Below are positions 30,142 to 39,049 of a DNA stretch of 39,458 bases, piece by piece. Below the pieces are notes generated by a model that ran no database searches, was not told the origin of the DNA, and worked only from the letters and a program-made list of their open reading frames with translations. Position 1 is the first letter of the stretch; the number at the start of each line of letters is the position of its first letter. The translations under genes were made by a program, and so were the position numbers. The DNA is taken from contig CAMOMI010000005.1 of assembly GCA_946619755.1 (NCBI GenBank), forward strand, positions 1 through 39,458. The letters run 5' to 3'. Origin of the DNA: an uncultured Clostridia bacterium (GTDB lineage: Bacteria; Bacillota_I; Bacilli_A; RF39; UBA660).

Positions 30142-32337
30142 ATGGAAAAGAAAGTTTTTAAAATGAATTTTAGGGGAAGAGAATTGATTGTTGAACATGG
30201 TGAGGTTGCAAAACAAGCACATGGTGCTGTTTTGGTTAGATATGGTGATACTGTTATATTATCAACAGCTGTTGTATCAAGTAATGCAAATTTATTATCT
30301 GACTTTTTCCCACTTATGGTTTTATATAATGAAAAATTGTATTCAGTAGGTAAAATTCCTGGTGGATTTATTAAAAGAGAAGGTAGACCAACAGATGCAG
30401 CAACATTAGCTGCTAGAATGATTGATAGACCACTTCGTCCTTTATTTCCAGAAGATTTTAGAAATGAAGTACAAGTTGTTAATACTGTTTTATCAGTTGA
30501 TAAAGACAATTCACCAGAATTAACAGCTTTGTTTGGATCTAGTTTAGCAGTATCTATTAGTAAAATACCATTTAATGGACCGGTAGCTGCTGTTAAAGTT
30601 GGAAGAGTTAATGGTGAATTTGTTATTAATCCAACAGTAGAACAAACAGAAATATCTGATATTGATTTGACAGTTGCTGGAACTAAAGAAGCTATTAATA
30701 TGGTTGAAGCTGGTGCAAGAGAAGTATCTGAAGAAGATATGCTTGAAGCTTTAATGTTTGGACATGAAGCGATTAAAGAATTAATTACTTTTGAAGAAGA
30801 AATAATTGCAGCTATTGGTGAAGAAAAGATGGAATATGAGAAGTTAGAAATAACTGATGAATTAAGAAGTGAAGTAGTTGAATTTTGTCATGACCGTGTT
30901 GATGCAGCATTAAGAATTAAAGATAAGATAGAAAAATATGAAGCTATTGATAAAGTAAAAGCTGATTTGGAAGAAAAATATAAGTCTTTATATGAAGATG
31001 CGATGAAACCAGATGAATATAAAGAGTTAATTACAAAGGTATTATTAATATTCCATGATGTTGAATATGAAATATTTAGAAATATAACAGTACTTGAGCA
31101 TACTAGAGCTGATGGAAGAAGAATGGATGAGATAAGACCATTATCTACCGATATTGATTTACTTCCTAGAACACATGGTAGTGCACTATTCACAAGAGGA
31201 CAAACACAGAGTTTAGCAACAGTTACTTTGGGTGCTCTTGGCGAACATCAAATACTAGATGGTTTAGGTATTGAGGATGAAAAGAGATTTATGCTTCATT
31301 ATAATTTCCCAGCGTTCTCTGTTGGTGAAACAGGAAGATATGGATCACCTGGAAGAAGAGAAATTGGTCATGGAGCCCTTGGGGAAAGAGCGTTATCTTA
31401 TGTAATTCCTACGGAGGAAGAGTTCCCTTATACAATAAGAGTAGTATCAGAAATTCTTGAATCTAATGGTTCATCAAGTCAAGCAACAATTTGTGCTGGC
31501 TGTATGGCTTTAATGGCTGCTGGTGTACCAATTAAAACGCCAGTTGCAGGTATTGCAATGGGACTTATTACTAGTGGTGAAGAATATACAATTTTGACTG
31601 ATATTCAAGGACTTGAAGATCATCTTGGTGATATGGACTTTAAAGTAGCTGGAAGTAGAAATGGTATTACAGCACTTCAAATGGATATTAAAATTAGCGG
31701 AATTAATAAACAAATTTTAAAAGAAGCACTAGCTCAGGCAAAAGTAGCTCGTATGCAGATTCTAGATAAAATTGAGGAGACTATTCCAGAACCTAGAAAA
31801 GAAGTGTCTAAGTATGCACCTAAGACATGTATCTTTATGATTAATCCAGAAAAAATTAAAGATGTTATTGGTCGTGGTGGTGAAATGATTACGAAGATTA
31901 TTCAAGAATGTAGTAACGTTGTTTCAGTTAATGATGATAAAGCTGTTAAGGTTGATCTTGAAGATGACGGTCGTGTAACAATTTATCATATGGATCAAGA
32001 AGTAATTGACAGAACGAGAGAAAGAATTGAAAATATTGCTCGTGAAGTTGAGATTGGTAAAACATATAATTGTCGCGTAACTGATATTCAAGATTTTGGA
32101 GCATTCGTCGAAGTATGGCCTGGTTGTGAAGGACTAATTCATATTTCACAAATAGACGTTAATCGTGTTAATAAAGTAAGTGATGTTTTAGCAGTTGGTG
32201 ATGAAGTATTGGCAATTGCTACAGGATATGATAAGAAAGGTAAATTAAATTTATCAAGAAAAGAATTACTTTTAAAGAATAGACCTAAAAAAGAAGAAAA
32301 TAAAGAAGAAAAATCTCAAGAAGAAGTAAGTGAGTAA
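30142..32337 (+). CDS. pnp: Polynucleotide phosphorylase
   Basis: The protein has 731 residues, a full-length enzyme. Two RNase PH domains (about 1-215 and 315-540) show [26 protein letters not shown] and [22 protein letters not shown] in the first, then [45 protein letters not shown] and [28 protein letters not shown] in the second. A KH domain ([20 protein letters not shown]) and an S1 domain ([33 protein letters not shown]) follow. It degrades RNA 3' to 5' by phosphorolysis, usually in the degradosome. A Lys/Glu-rich tail ends it. Confidence 0.98.
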   Translation: MEKKVFKMNFRGRELIVEHGEVAKQAHGAVLVRYGDTVILSTAVVSSNANLLSDFFPLMVLYNEKLYSVGKIPGGFIKREGRPTDAATLAARMIDRPLRPLFPEDFRNEVQVVNTVLSVDKDNSPELTALFGSSLAVSISKIPFNGPVAAVKVGRVNGEFVINPTVEQTEISDIDLTVAGTKEAINMVEAGAREVSEEDMLEALMFGHEAIKELITFEEEIIAAIGEEKMEYEKLEITDELRSEVVEFCHDRVDAALRIKDKIEKYEAIDKVKADLEEKYKSLYEDAMKPDEYKELITKVLLIFHDVEYEIFRNITVLEHTRADGRRMDEIRPLSTDIDLLPRTHGSALFTRGQTQSLATVTLGALGEHQILDGLGIEDEKRFMLHYNFPAFSVGETGRYGSPGRREIGHGALGERALSYVIPTEEEFPYTIRVVSEILESNGSSSQATICAGCMALMAAGVPIKTPVAGIAMGLITSGEEYTILTDIQGLEDHLGDMDFKVAGSRNGITALQMDIKISGINKQILKEALAQAKVARMQILDKIEETIPEPRKEVSKYAPKTCIFMINPEKIKDVIGRGGEMITKIIQECSNVVSVNDDKAVKVDLEDDGRVTIYHMDQEVIDRTRERIENIAREVEIGKTYNCRVTDIQDFGAFVEVWPGCEGLIHISQIDVNRVNKVSDVLAVGDEVLAIATGYDKKGKLNLSRKELLLKNRPKKEENKEEKSQEEVSE

Positions 32338-32350
32338 CTTATTTCTTTTT
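32321..32350 (+). terminator. Terminator overlapping the pnp stop codon
   Basis: AAGAAGTAAGT pairs with ACTTATTTCTT (one G-T pair) and runs into T-rich sequence. The pnp stop codon is in the loop. Confidence 0.72.
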
Positions 32351-32378
32351 TTATACTATTTTTACATTTAATTTTTTT

Positions 32379-32407
32379 TTCACATTTTAAAGATATTTGA
32401 ATATAAT
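32379..32407 (+). promoter_or_regulatory. Vegetative-type promoter of the cotJ-like operon
   Basis: TTCACA and TATAAT are separated by 17 bases, differing from the sigma-A consensus in one position. I see no sigma-E-type element, which drives cotJ in Bacillus. Confidence 0.78.
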
Positions 32408-32424
32408 ACTATGGAAGTGATTAT

Positions 32425-32640
32425 ATGAATTTTTTTCCTAATTATCCAATGATACCTAATGGAATGCTAAACGGGAATATGGCAAATTGGATGGGAGATA
32501 TTAATAATGTATTTAATAAATTTAATGAGTTTGAAAATAGAATAAAAAAGTTAGAACAAAAAGTAAGTATTTTAGAAAATAGAACTAGTAATGATGGATT
32601 CAACTATCAGGAACCAGATAACTCTTTTTATATGATTTAG
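32425..32640 (+). CDS. Small coiled-coil protein upstream of the cotJ genes
   Basis: The protein has 71 residues, rich in Asn, Met and Phe at the start (FFPNYPMIPNGMLNGNMANWMG), followed by a heptad-like helix (FNKFNEFENRIKKLEQKVSILENRT) able to form a coiled coil. GGAAGTGA precedes the ATG, close to the predicted transcription start. Low-complexity Asn/Met-rich starts like this occur in spore-coat-type proteins, and the next gene has a similar start, so it is probably part of the same structure. I do not recognise the family. Confidence 0.72.
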   Translation: MNFFPNYPMIPNGMLNGNMANWMGDINNVFNKFNEFENRIKKLEQKVSILENRTSNDGFNYQEPDNSFYMI

Positions 32641-32694
32641 GCAATAATCTATACACAAAAGGCATATAGGCATATGATAAATTGGGAGGACAAA

Positions 32695-33189
32695 ATGAAT
32701 AATATTTTTTATGAAATACCAAATGATTGGTATAGTGAATTTAACAATAATTTTATGCCAAATATGAATAATGATATGGGTAATATGAATATGATGAATA
32801 TGCCAAATGTAAATAATACGAACAATATGAATAATAATGATTTGGCAACACCTAAAGTAGCATTAGATAGAGGTAATTTGTTTAACGATTCATATGATCC
32901 ATATAGAAATTATAAATATCGCGAATTAAAGGCTAATAATAAAAAAGAGGAAATGCTTTTAGATATTTTGAGACATAACTTTGTATTAACAGAAATAAAT
33001 TTATATTTAGATGTTAATCCAAATAATAGCAAAATGATTAATTTATTTAATATGTATTTAAGTAATAAGAAACGAATTGTCGATGAGTATGAGAAGAATT
33101 TTGGACCACTTACATTAGATGGTTTAAATGTAACGGATAATAATTGGAATTGGAATAATTCACCTTGGCCATGGGAGGGAAGTAAATAA
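32695..33189 (+). CDS. CotJA-CotJB-like fusion protein
   Basis: The protein has 164 residues from the ATG at 32695, behind GGGAGGA; the ORF-track ATG at 32674 is upstream of that site. After an Asn/Met-rich start (about 1-45) comes a CotJA-like piece (TPKVALDRGNLFNDSYDPY, near 52-70). CotJB follows (about 82-164: LDILRHNFVLTEINLYLDVNPNNSKMI, EKNFGPLT and the end NWNNSPWPWEG). In Bacillus and clostridia these are two separate small genes. The CotJ proteins form an inner spore-coat layer with the CotJC catalase. The CotJA match is short and should be regarded as probable; CotJB is secure. Confidence 0.8.
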   Translation: MNNIFYEIPNDWYSEFNNNFMPNMNNDMGNMNMMNMPNVNNTNNMNNNDLATPKVALDRGNLFNDSYDPYRNYKYRELKANNKKEEMLLDILRHNFVLTEINLYLDVNPNNSKMINLFNMYLSNKKRIVDEYEKNFGPLTLDGLNVTDNNWNWNNSPWPWEGSK

Positions 33190-33749
33190 TGTGGAAATAT
33201 GTTAAAACTTTGGAGTATCCGGTTAATATTAAGAAAAAGGATTTAAGAATGGCTAAATATTTAGTGACACAATATGGAGGAGCTAATGGGGAATTAGCGG
33301 CTGCATGGCGATACTTAAATCAAAGATATACCATGCCTGATGATAAAGGAAAAGCCTTACTTACTGATATTGGAACAGAAGAGTTAGCACATGTCGAGAT
33401 AATTTCAACTATGATTTATCAGTTAATGAAAGATGCGACGTTAGATGAACTAAAAGAAGCTGGTCTTGATACACATTATGCAGAACATGGAAAAGGACTA
33501 TATCCAACTGATGCGAATGGTGTGCCATTTACTGTTATGTATTTTGCAACGACTGGTGATCCATTAGCGGATATTACTGAAGATATGGCAGCTGAACAAA
33601 AGGCAAGAGCGGTTTACGAAAATTTAATAAATTTAACAAGCGATCAGGATGTAATCGATGTCTTATTATTTTTAAGACAAAGAGAAATTATCCACTTTAA
33701 TAGATTTAAAGCGTTATATGACGAATATTTAAAGAAAGGGTATAAGTAA
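33189..33749 (+). CDS. cotJC: CotJC manganese catalase
   Basis: The protein has 186 residues. MWKYVKTLEYPVNIKKKDLRMAKYLVTQYGGANGELAAAWRYLNQRY matches CotJC closely. The dimanganese ligands lie in GELAAA, GTEELAHVE and further on in AEQKARAVYE and REIIHFNRF. It breaks down hydrogen peroxide without heme. The start overlaps the previous stop (TAATG), so the two genes are translationally coupled. In Bacillus it is a spore-coat protein; many gut bacteria keep it as a general peroxide defence. A vegetative-type promoter and rubrerythrin elsewhere in the window favour the latter here. Confidence 0.96.
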   Translation: MWKYVKTLEYPVNIKKKDLRMAKYLVTQYGGANGELAAAWRYLNQRYTMPDDKGKALLTDIGTEELAHVEIISTMIYQLMKDATLDELKEAGLDTHYAEHGKGLYPTDANGVPFTVMYFATTGDPLADITEDMAAEQKARAVYENLINLTSDQDVIDVLLFLRQREIIHFNRFKALYDEYLKKGYK

Positions 33750-33765
33750 TACTCTTTTCTTTTTG
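33733..33765 (+). terminator. Terminator after cotJC
   Basis: AAAGGGTAT pairs with ATACTCTTT (one G-T pair) around AAGTA, followed by TCTTTTT. The stop codon lies at the loop. Confidence 0.75.
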
Positions 33766-33766
33766 C

Positions 33767-33795
33767 TTGACAAACGAACAAAAGTGTGCTAATAT
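33767..33795 (+). promoter_or_regulatory. Promoter of the L,D-transpeptidase gene
   Basis: TTGACA and TAATAT are separated by 17 bases. Confidence 0.88.
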
Positions 33796-33826
33796 ATTAA
33801 ACCGATTCAAAGAAGGGGGAAATAAG

Positions 33827-35101
33827 ATGATAAATTTAAGAATTAATGAAAAGAAATTACTTAGTTTTTTACTTGCTGGTAGTATTGTTTTAAGTACATA
33901 TAGTTGTAGTATGAGTATTAAGCAAAAAAAGGAGAAAGAAGCTAGTACAAGTACACCTGCTATGACAATTGAATCAGTTATTTATGAAAATGATTCAAAC
34001 TTTTATCGTAATTTGTTATATTCTTATAACTATAATCCTATAAATGGAAGTAATCAATTTACAATAAATAAAGGTACTAATGTATACTTTGTTGATGGCG
34101 AAGTCATTAAGACAGAAGTTATTAATGTTGATACATTAAACGTTATTGCAATAGCATCAAATAATAATTATGCATTAGTTACATTACCTGATGGTAGAAG
34201 TGGTTATGTAGATATTCATGCTTTATATACAACTGCTACTATAAATGATAATCATTTTGAAGATGTTCAAGATAATGTTGATAGTTCTATTGCAAAAAAC
34301 ACTTTTTTATATGACTTTCAAGGACATGTTATAGGATATTTATATGAAACTCAACGTTGTAAAAAGATTTCGACGATGGGACAATATATACATATTGAAT
34401 TACCTAATGGAATGGATGGCTTTGTTTTAAATGATACTTTAATGGAAACGTATGAATATGTTGATGGATATGCCGTTGTTAATAAGGGAACAAAATTATA
34501 TTATGACAGTGATTTAACACAACTTGCATATACCACTGATGACGATGTTCAAATGCTATATGTTGAGTTTATTAACCAAGAATATGCAGGTGTTTATGAC
34601 AGGTCCGGTCGTGAAATAATGTATGCTAAAACAACTGATTTAAAAGGAGATTTTGTTTTTAATGATTTAACTAGTCAAAGAATGCATTGTTATTTAAACT
34701 ATCAGTTAGCAGCTGTTTTTCCAACTAGATCAGGAAAACTTGCGTCTCCAACTCATGAAGGAGTGTTTTCTATCATTGAAAAAATAGAGAATTTCTCATT
34801 TACGAAATTTCCTGGAAGTCGTGCAAAACATTGGATTTTATATAATTATGGCGACGAAGAGGGAATTCACGATTTAGTTGGCGATGATGAACAAAACTAT
34901 GGAAACCAAGCATATCAGTTGGATGGCAGTCATGGTTGCATAAGAGTACCAGCCGAGGCATCTCAATTTATTTATGAAAACTATGAAGTTGGTGATATGG
35001 TAATTGTGGCACATGATAATCATATGTTAATATATAATACAGCTAACAATGAAATAGGAATATATAATACGGATGGTTATACTAGAACCAGAAGTAAGTA
35101 G
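33827..35101 (+). CDS. L,D-transpeptidase (YkuD) with SH3-like repeats
   Basis: The protein has 424 residues from the ATG at 33827, behind GAAGGGGGAAA; the ORF-track start at 33767 lies in the promoter. An N-terminal hydrophobic segment ends in LSTYSC, a poor lipobox, so it may be a lipoprotein or a plain membrane anchor. Three SH3-like units follow (about 70-130, 145-200 and 210-265), with GTNVYF, NTFLYD and GTKLYY starts. The YkuD domain occupies about 285-405 and carries the catalytic SHGCIRVP with Cys and the upstream His-rich HWILYNYGDEEG. It forms 3-3 or protein crosslinks in peptidoglycan, so this cell keeps a wall. It is a single-gene unit. Confidence 0.93.
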   Translation: MINLRINEKKLLSFLLAGSIVLSTYSCSMSIKQKKEKEASTSTPAMTIESVIYENDSNFYRNLLYSYNYNPINGSNQFTINKGTNVYFVDGEVIKTEVINVDTLNVIAIASNNNYALVTLPDGRSGYVDIHALYTTATINDNHFEDVQDNVDSSIAKNTFLYDFQGHVIGYLYETQRCKKISTMGQYIHIELPNGMDGFVLNDTLMETYEYVDGYAVVNKGTKLYYDSDLTQLAYTTDDDVQMLYVEFINQEYAGVYDRSGREIMYAKTTDLKGDFVFNDLTSQRMHCYLNYQLAAVFPTRSGKLASPTHEGVFSIIEKIENFSFTKFPGSRAKHWILYNYGDEEGIHDLVGDDEQNYGNQAYQLDGSHGCIRVPAEASQFIYENYEVGDMVIVAHDNHMLIYNTANNEIGIYNTDGYTRTRSK

Positions 35102-35132
35102 AAAAAAGTTGCAAATTAGCATCTTTTTTCTT
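35102..35132 (+). terminator. Terminator after the L,D-transpeptidase gene
   Basis: AAAAAAG pairs with CTTTTTT, with GC/GC inside and one mismatch, around AAATTA; more T follows. Confidence 0.75.
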
Positions 35133-35136
35133 TTTA

Positions 35137-35145
35137 TGGTATACT
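35137..35145 (+). promoter_or_regulatory. Extended -10 promoter of trmB
   Basis: TGGTATACT is an extended -10 (TGn plus TATACT). TAGCAT at 35117-35122 is a weak -35 at 17-base spacing, within the preceding terminator. Confidence 0.62.
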
Positions 35146-35162
35146 ACCAATGAGGTGTATTT

Positions 35163-35792
35163 ATGCGACTAAAAAATGTAAAAGGTGCAAATGATATTAT
35201 TATCAAAGGTAAATATTATGTAGATAATCCTTATCAATATAAAGGTGTATGGAATAAATATTTTAAAAATAATAATCCTATATATATTGAAATTGGTATG
35301 GGAAAAGGAGATTTTATTATTCAAAATGCAATAAGGTATCCGGAAATTAATTTTATTGGTATTGAAAAATATGATAGCGTTGTTGTAAGAGCTATTCAAA
35401 AATCTAATGAATTAGAACTAGATAATTTAAAAATTATTAAAGTGGATGCGAATACTTTGGGTGAAATTTTTAGTAGAGAAATAGATACAATATATTTAAA
35501 TTTTTCTGATCCTTGGCCAAAAGAAAGACATGCTAAAAGGAGACTAACAAGTCAATTGTTTTTGAATATTTATAATAATATATTTAAAGATACTAAAAAA
35601 ATAATTATGAAGACTGATAATATCGATTTATTTAATTATTCCTTGGAAAGTCTTAAAGAAAATGGATATGAAATAGTTTTTAAAACAAATGATTTAGATT
35701 GCTTAGATAAAGATAATATTATGACAGAATATGAAAGTAAATTTTATAATAAAGGAATTAAAATTAATAAACTTGAAGCAGTAAAAAAATAA
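35163..35792 (+). CDS. trmB: tRNA (guanine-N7-)-methyltransferase
   Basis: The protein has 209 residues. IYIEIGMGKGDFIIQNAIRYPEINFIGIEKYDSVVVRA is the SAM-binding motif. NFSDPWPKERHAKRRLT (about 119-135) is the TrmB signature with the catalytic Asp, and the end KTDNIDLF and MTEYESKFYNKGIKI are typical. It makes m7G46 in tRNA variable loops. ATGAGGTGT precedes the ATG. It is a single-gene unit, with its stop codon in the terminator stem. Confidence 0.96.
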   Translation: MRLKNVKGANDIIIKGKYYVDNPYQYKGVWNKYFKNNNPIYIEIGMGKGDFIIQNAIRYPEINFIGIEKYDSVVVRAIQKSNELELDNLKIIKVDANTLGEIFSREIDTIYLNFSDPWPKERHAKRRLTSQLFLNIYNNIFKDTKKIIMKTDNIDLFNYSLESLKENGYEIVFKTNDLDCLDKDNIMTEYESKFYNKGIKINKLEAVKK

Positions 35793-35828
35793 TTTAACAA
35801 ATACAATAATTTTGTTGAATTATTTTTT
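35788..35828 (+). terminator. Terminator overlapping the trmB stop codon
   Basis: AATAATTTAACAAA pairs with TTTGTTGAATTATT (one G-T pair), followed by a T-run. The TAA stop is in the 5' arm. Confidence 0.85.
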
Positions 35829-35843
35829 TATGTATGATAAAAT
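35815..35843 (+). promoter_or_regulatory. Possible promoter of the sepF-divIVA operon
   Basis: TTGAAT and TAAAAT are separated by 17 bases, with the -35 inside the trmB terminator. A second candidate is the extended -10 TGGTATATA at 35846-35854. Either gives a short leader before the AGGGAGGT site. Confidence 0.5.
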
Positions 35844-35877
35844 TATGGTATATAGATTATAGGGAGGTATTTTAATT

Positions 35878-36255
35878 ATGGCCTTTGGAAGAAAAATTAA
35901 AGAGATTATTAGTGATGAGGATGCTAACGAAGATTCATACTATACTGCTGAAGCAGTAACGATGCCAGCAGGAACTGGAAAGATGATTTTACTTGAACCA
36001 CGTGCATTTTCTGAAAGTGGACAAATTGCTGATCATTTAAAAAAACGTAATACAGTAGTTGTAAATATGAAAAGAGTTACAGCTGAACAAGCAAAACGTA
36101 TTATTGACTTTTTAAGTGGCACAGTATATGCAATAGGGGGAGATTTACAGAAGATTGGGGTTGGAATATTCTTATGCACTCCAAAAAATGTTAATGTTGA
36201 AGGTTCTATAACAGACGATGATGGCAATAAAAGACAAGAAGATATTGAAGATTAA
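35878..36255 (+). CDS. sepF: Cell division protein SepF
   Basis: The protein has 125 residues. The core [69 protein letters not shown] is a textbook SepF domain. The N terminus ([15 protein letters not shown]) is a short amphipathic membrane-binding helix, and the usual linker is short. SepF polymerises into rings and ties FtsZ to the membrane at the division site. AGGGAGG precedes the ATG. In Bacillus ylmG and ylmH separate it from divIVA; here they are absent. Confidence 0.96.
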   Translation: MAFGRKIKEIISDEDANEDSYYTAEAVTMPAGTGKMILLEPRAFSESGQIADHLKKRNTVVVNMKRVTAEQAKRIIDFLSGTVYAIGGDLQKIGVGIFLCTPKNVNVEGSITDDDGNKRQEDIED

Positions 36256-36266
36256 GCGGTGATATT

Positions 36267-36716
36267 ATGAAACGATTTAGTATCGTAAATAATGGTTATG
36301 ATATTGATGAAGTAAATAGATTTATCGATATTGTGATTGGAAGATTAGAAAAACTTAATGCAGAGAATGCTTCATATGCGGTTAAGGTAGATAAACTTAA
36401 TCAAAAAATAGCTGAACTTAGCAATGATATTAATAATGATTATGATGCTAGTAAACTAGAGAAGGCTATTTTAGCAGTACAAGAGACAGCTGATAGGATA
36501 AAAGAAGTAGCATATAATGAGGCAAAAATGATTGTTGAAGAGGCTAGAACGAATGCTAATGCTATTGTGCATGAAGCACTAATTAAAGCTGAAAAAACGG
36601 AACAAGATAGGATGCTGCTTGAAAAAAATATGCGCGTTTATAAAGAACGAATTAAATCTTTGATGGAAACACAAATGAATCTTGTAAATGATTTAGATAA
36701 GATAGAACTGGATTGA
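36267..36716 (+). CDS. divIVA: DivIVA-family cell division/polarity protein
   Basis: The protein has 149 residues. FSIVNNGYDIDEVNRFIDIVIGRLEKLNAEN is the DivIVA N-terminal lipid-binding domain (a match to F-x-x-x-x-x-GYD-x-x-EV-x-x-F). A coiled coil from about 27 to 149 follows (with AVQETADRIKEVAYNEAKMIVEEARTNANAIVHEA). It senses curved membrane at poles and septa and recruits partners. It begins 11 bases after sepF and is followed after 10 bases by a large coiled-coil membrane protein, a possible lineage-specific partner. The stop is TGA. Confidence 0.93.
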   Translation: MKRFSIVNNGYDIDEVNRFIDIVIGRLEKLNAENASYAVKVDKLNQKIAELSNDINNDYDASKLEKAILAVQETADRIKEVAYNEAKMIVEEARTNANAIVHEALIKAEKTEQDRMLLEKNMRVYKERIKSLMETQMNLVNDLDKIELD

Positions 36717-36726
36717 GGTGTATTAA

Positions 36727-38787
36727 ATGAATAATGAAGAAATAAATGTAGACGAGGTTGTTAGGCAATATAATGAATTATTAGTAACAATTGATAGTAA
36801 GATTCGAACATTTAATCTTGATGAAGATATTTTTGATTTGACAGGTGCTAGTCAGTATGTCAATGAAATAGTAGTTGATTATGAAAAATATCGTAAAATT
36901 GTTAAGGCAATTACAGATAATGCTGAAAAATTTGTTTTATCTAATTTAGATGTTAAAAGTTTAAAAAATGAAGTTACTTTTTATGGCGACAAGATAGTTA
37001 CTATTAAAAAGAAAATTTTATATACCTATAATTTATCAATTAGGATATTAAATGATAGAAAACAACGTATAAAAGATAAATTTACTACATTTCCTGAAGA
37101 TGGTGCTAAATTGATTGAAGAACTTGAAAAGGAAAACTTTCCTAGTAGATATCAAAAAGGTATTGATTCGTTTCAAGATAGTCTATCTGGGGCAGACTTT
37201 TCAAAAGTTCGAGATTTTAATAAGTTATTAAGTTTAATAGAGGAAAAACTTGGAAATCGTTTAGTGTTTATTGACGAAGAATCTTATATAATGGATGAAA
37301 GAATTAAATATGTAGACGAGTTAATTAAAAAATATACTGAATCTGGTAGACCTTTAAAGAAATCTATTATGATGGAAATTGATATAATGAGAGAAAGATT
37401 ATCTTTGCTTCGATATCAAGAAACAGGCTTACAAGTTAAGATTAATGAATTAGTTGTTAAATTAAATAATGCAGTATATGGCAAAAAGAAAACTAGTAGT
37501 ACAGAATATACTATGCTTATAAATAGTTTAGGATCATTTGCAAGTGAATTAAATGGGTTTAATAATCTTTTACTTAATACTAAATCTGCATTTAATAAAA
37601 AAGTGTATGATGCACGAATGAAATCTTTTATGACAAGATATGATTATTTTGTTAATTTAATAAATAATGGAATATCTACTCCTATTAGAGAAAATCAAGA
37701 GCAGATGAATGCTATTAAAAATATGATGGATAAGGTTACTGACTTGATTGAAAAATTAAAATCACATCAAAAAGAAAATACTTCACAATCTGAAAATGGT
37801 AATACCGATAATAAATCTAAAGAAAATGAACAAGGAAGCCATGAAGAAAATGATGATACTTTTTCTAATGATGTGGCCGAAGAGGCTAATAGACTTATAG
37901 CTGATATGGAAAAGTTTGCTATAGAGTTAGATGAGTTTTATGAGAATTTTAATTCGGGAAAATCAAAACTATCTAATGTTGATATGACTAATAAAATTAA
38001 AAGTTTTATTATGAGACTGGGAGCATTCAATGCTAGAGTTAATGATTTACCGGATGCTATTAAGAATACGGAAGAGTATAAGTCAGTTTTTTTAGATAAA
38101 CTTGAACTTTTACGCAAAAAAGTAGAAAAAAATAAGTTTCTTTTGATTCAACAAAATGCAAATGATAATACTTCTTCACGTGAAAATGATTCTGAACCAT
38201 TTGAGGTAAAGGATGTAAGAGAACCTAAAAAGATTAATAAATATTATAATAAACCTGTATTAATTGCTTCTGCTTTAGCTAGTTTAGCGTTGCTAAATAC
38301 AACTATTGGTACATTTTTGATACCTGCACTTATTGTAGGTAACATTGCTTTAATATATAAATATCCAATCATGGATAAAATTAATGATATATTAGGAAAG
38401 TCAATTGGTGCTAAAAAAGATAAAAAAACTGGTAAATGGCGAAATGCTGCTGGAATTGTAATTGATAAAATTAAAGCTATACCTGGAATACTTAAATCAA
38501 TTGCTGTTAGTGGTTTTGGATTACCTAAAATAACAAAAAAATTAGTGGCTAAGGTGAAAGAAATTGCTAATATGACACCTAGTGATGAGTATATTCAAGG
38601 AATGAAAGAAAGAAATCAAGAAGTTATTAGAAGAGAAACAAAAAAACTTTGCATTAGATATATAAAGTCTGGTTTGTCTTTTGAAGAATTTTGCAAAAAA
38701 GAAATGGTTCCTGATTCAATGGTAGAAAAAATGGCTGAATATATTCAAGAATTATCCAATGATAATGTAAAGGGGCGTAGTAGATAA
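36727..38787 (+). CDS. Large coiled-coil membrane protein in the sepF-divIVA operon, unknown
   Basis: The protein has 686 residues, with GAGGTG before the ATG. Residues 1-350 are a helical, charged region. A low-complexity acidic linker (about 351-385) and another helical stretch lead to a hydrophobic hairpin of two membrane helices (about 509-550, PVLIASALASLALLNTTIGTF then LIPALIVGNIALIYKY). A basic 135-residue C-terminal part contains TPSDEYIQGMKERNQEVIRRE and ends CIRYIKSGLSFEEFCKKEMVPDSMVEKMAEYIQEL. Both ends are likely in the cytoplasm. Its place directly after divIVA suggests a division or polarity role. I do not recognise the family. The stop overlaps the start of the next gene. Confidence 0.82.
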   Translation: MNNEEINVDEVVRQYNELLVTIDSKIRTFNLDEDIFDLTGASQYVNEIVVDYEKYRKIVKAITDNAEKFVLSNLDVKSLKNEVTFYGDKIVTIKKKILYTYNLSIRILNDRKQRIKDKFTTFPEDGAKLIEELEKENFPSRYQKGIDSFQDSLSGADFSKVRDFNKLLSLIEEKLGNRLVFIDEESYIMDERIKYVDELIKKYTESGRPLKKSIMMEIDIMRERLSLLRYQETGLQVKINELVVKLNNAVYGKKKTSSTEYTMLINSLGSFASELNGFNNLLLNTKSAFNKKVYDARMKSFMTRYDYFVNLINNGISTPIRENQEQMNAIKNMMDKVTDLIEKLKSHQKENTSQSENGNTDNKSKENEQGSHEENDDTFSNDVAEEANRLIADMEKFAIELDEFYENFNSGKSKLSNVDMTNKIKSFIMRLGAFNARVNDLPDAIKNTEEYKSVFLDKLELLRKKVEKNKFLLIQQNANDNTSSRENDSEPFEVKDVREPKKINKYYNKPVLIASALASLALLNTTIGTFLIPALIVGNIALIYKYPIMDKINDILGKSIGAKKDKKTGKWRNAAGIVIDKIKAIPGILKSIAVSGFGLPKITKKLVAKVKEIANMTPSDEYIQGMKERNQEVIRRETKKLCIRYIKSGLSFEEFCKKEMVPDSMVEKMAEYIQELSNDNVKGRSR

Positions 38788-39047
38788 TGGTCGATAAGAT
38801 TGTTAAACTAGGTAATAATCAAGAATTTTTAATTCTTGATCAAACTGAGTTAGATGATAATGTATATTATTTGGGAATAATGGTTGATAAAAATGAGGAA
38901 CCAATGAATGTTCATATGTTTTTTAAAGAACAGAAAAAAGGTAATAAAACATTACTTGTTCCGGTGATGGAAGAAAAAGAAAGGAACTTGTTATTGACTT
39001 CTTTTACAATTAATTATTTAGATATGACAAGTATTGGAGAAGTATAA
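38787..39047 (+). CDS. DUF1292-like small protein, second copy
   Basis: The protein has 86 residues, starting in the overlap TAATG with the previous gene. VDKIVKLGNNQEFLILDQTELDDNVYYLGIMVDKNEEP aligns with the copy at 25571 (NKIVTLGNDEEYLIVDKVEKDDREYYYIAEVNEDG), sharing about half the residues over the first 30. The C-terminal half differs (VPVMEEKERNLLLTSFTINYLDM). As in the other locus it directly follows a very large coiled-coil protein gene. Translational coupling here suggests the two proteins are made in fixed ratio and may bind each other. Function unknown. Confidence 0.78.
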   Translation: MVDKIVKLGNNQEFLILDQTELDDNVYYLGIMVDKNEEPMNVHMFFKEQKKGNKTLLVPVMEEKERNLLLTSFTINYLDMTSIGEV

Positions 39048-39049
39048 TT

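Noticed and set aside
30078-30509. 143-residue minus-strand ORF at the rpsO-pnp junction
   Set aside because: It is antisense to the conserved start of pnp and covers the hairpin; no start signals.
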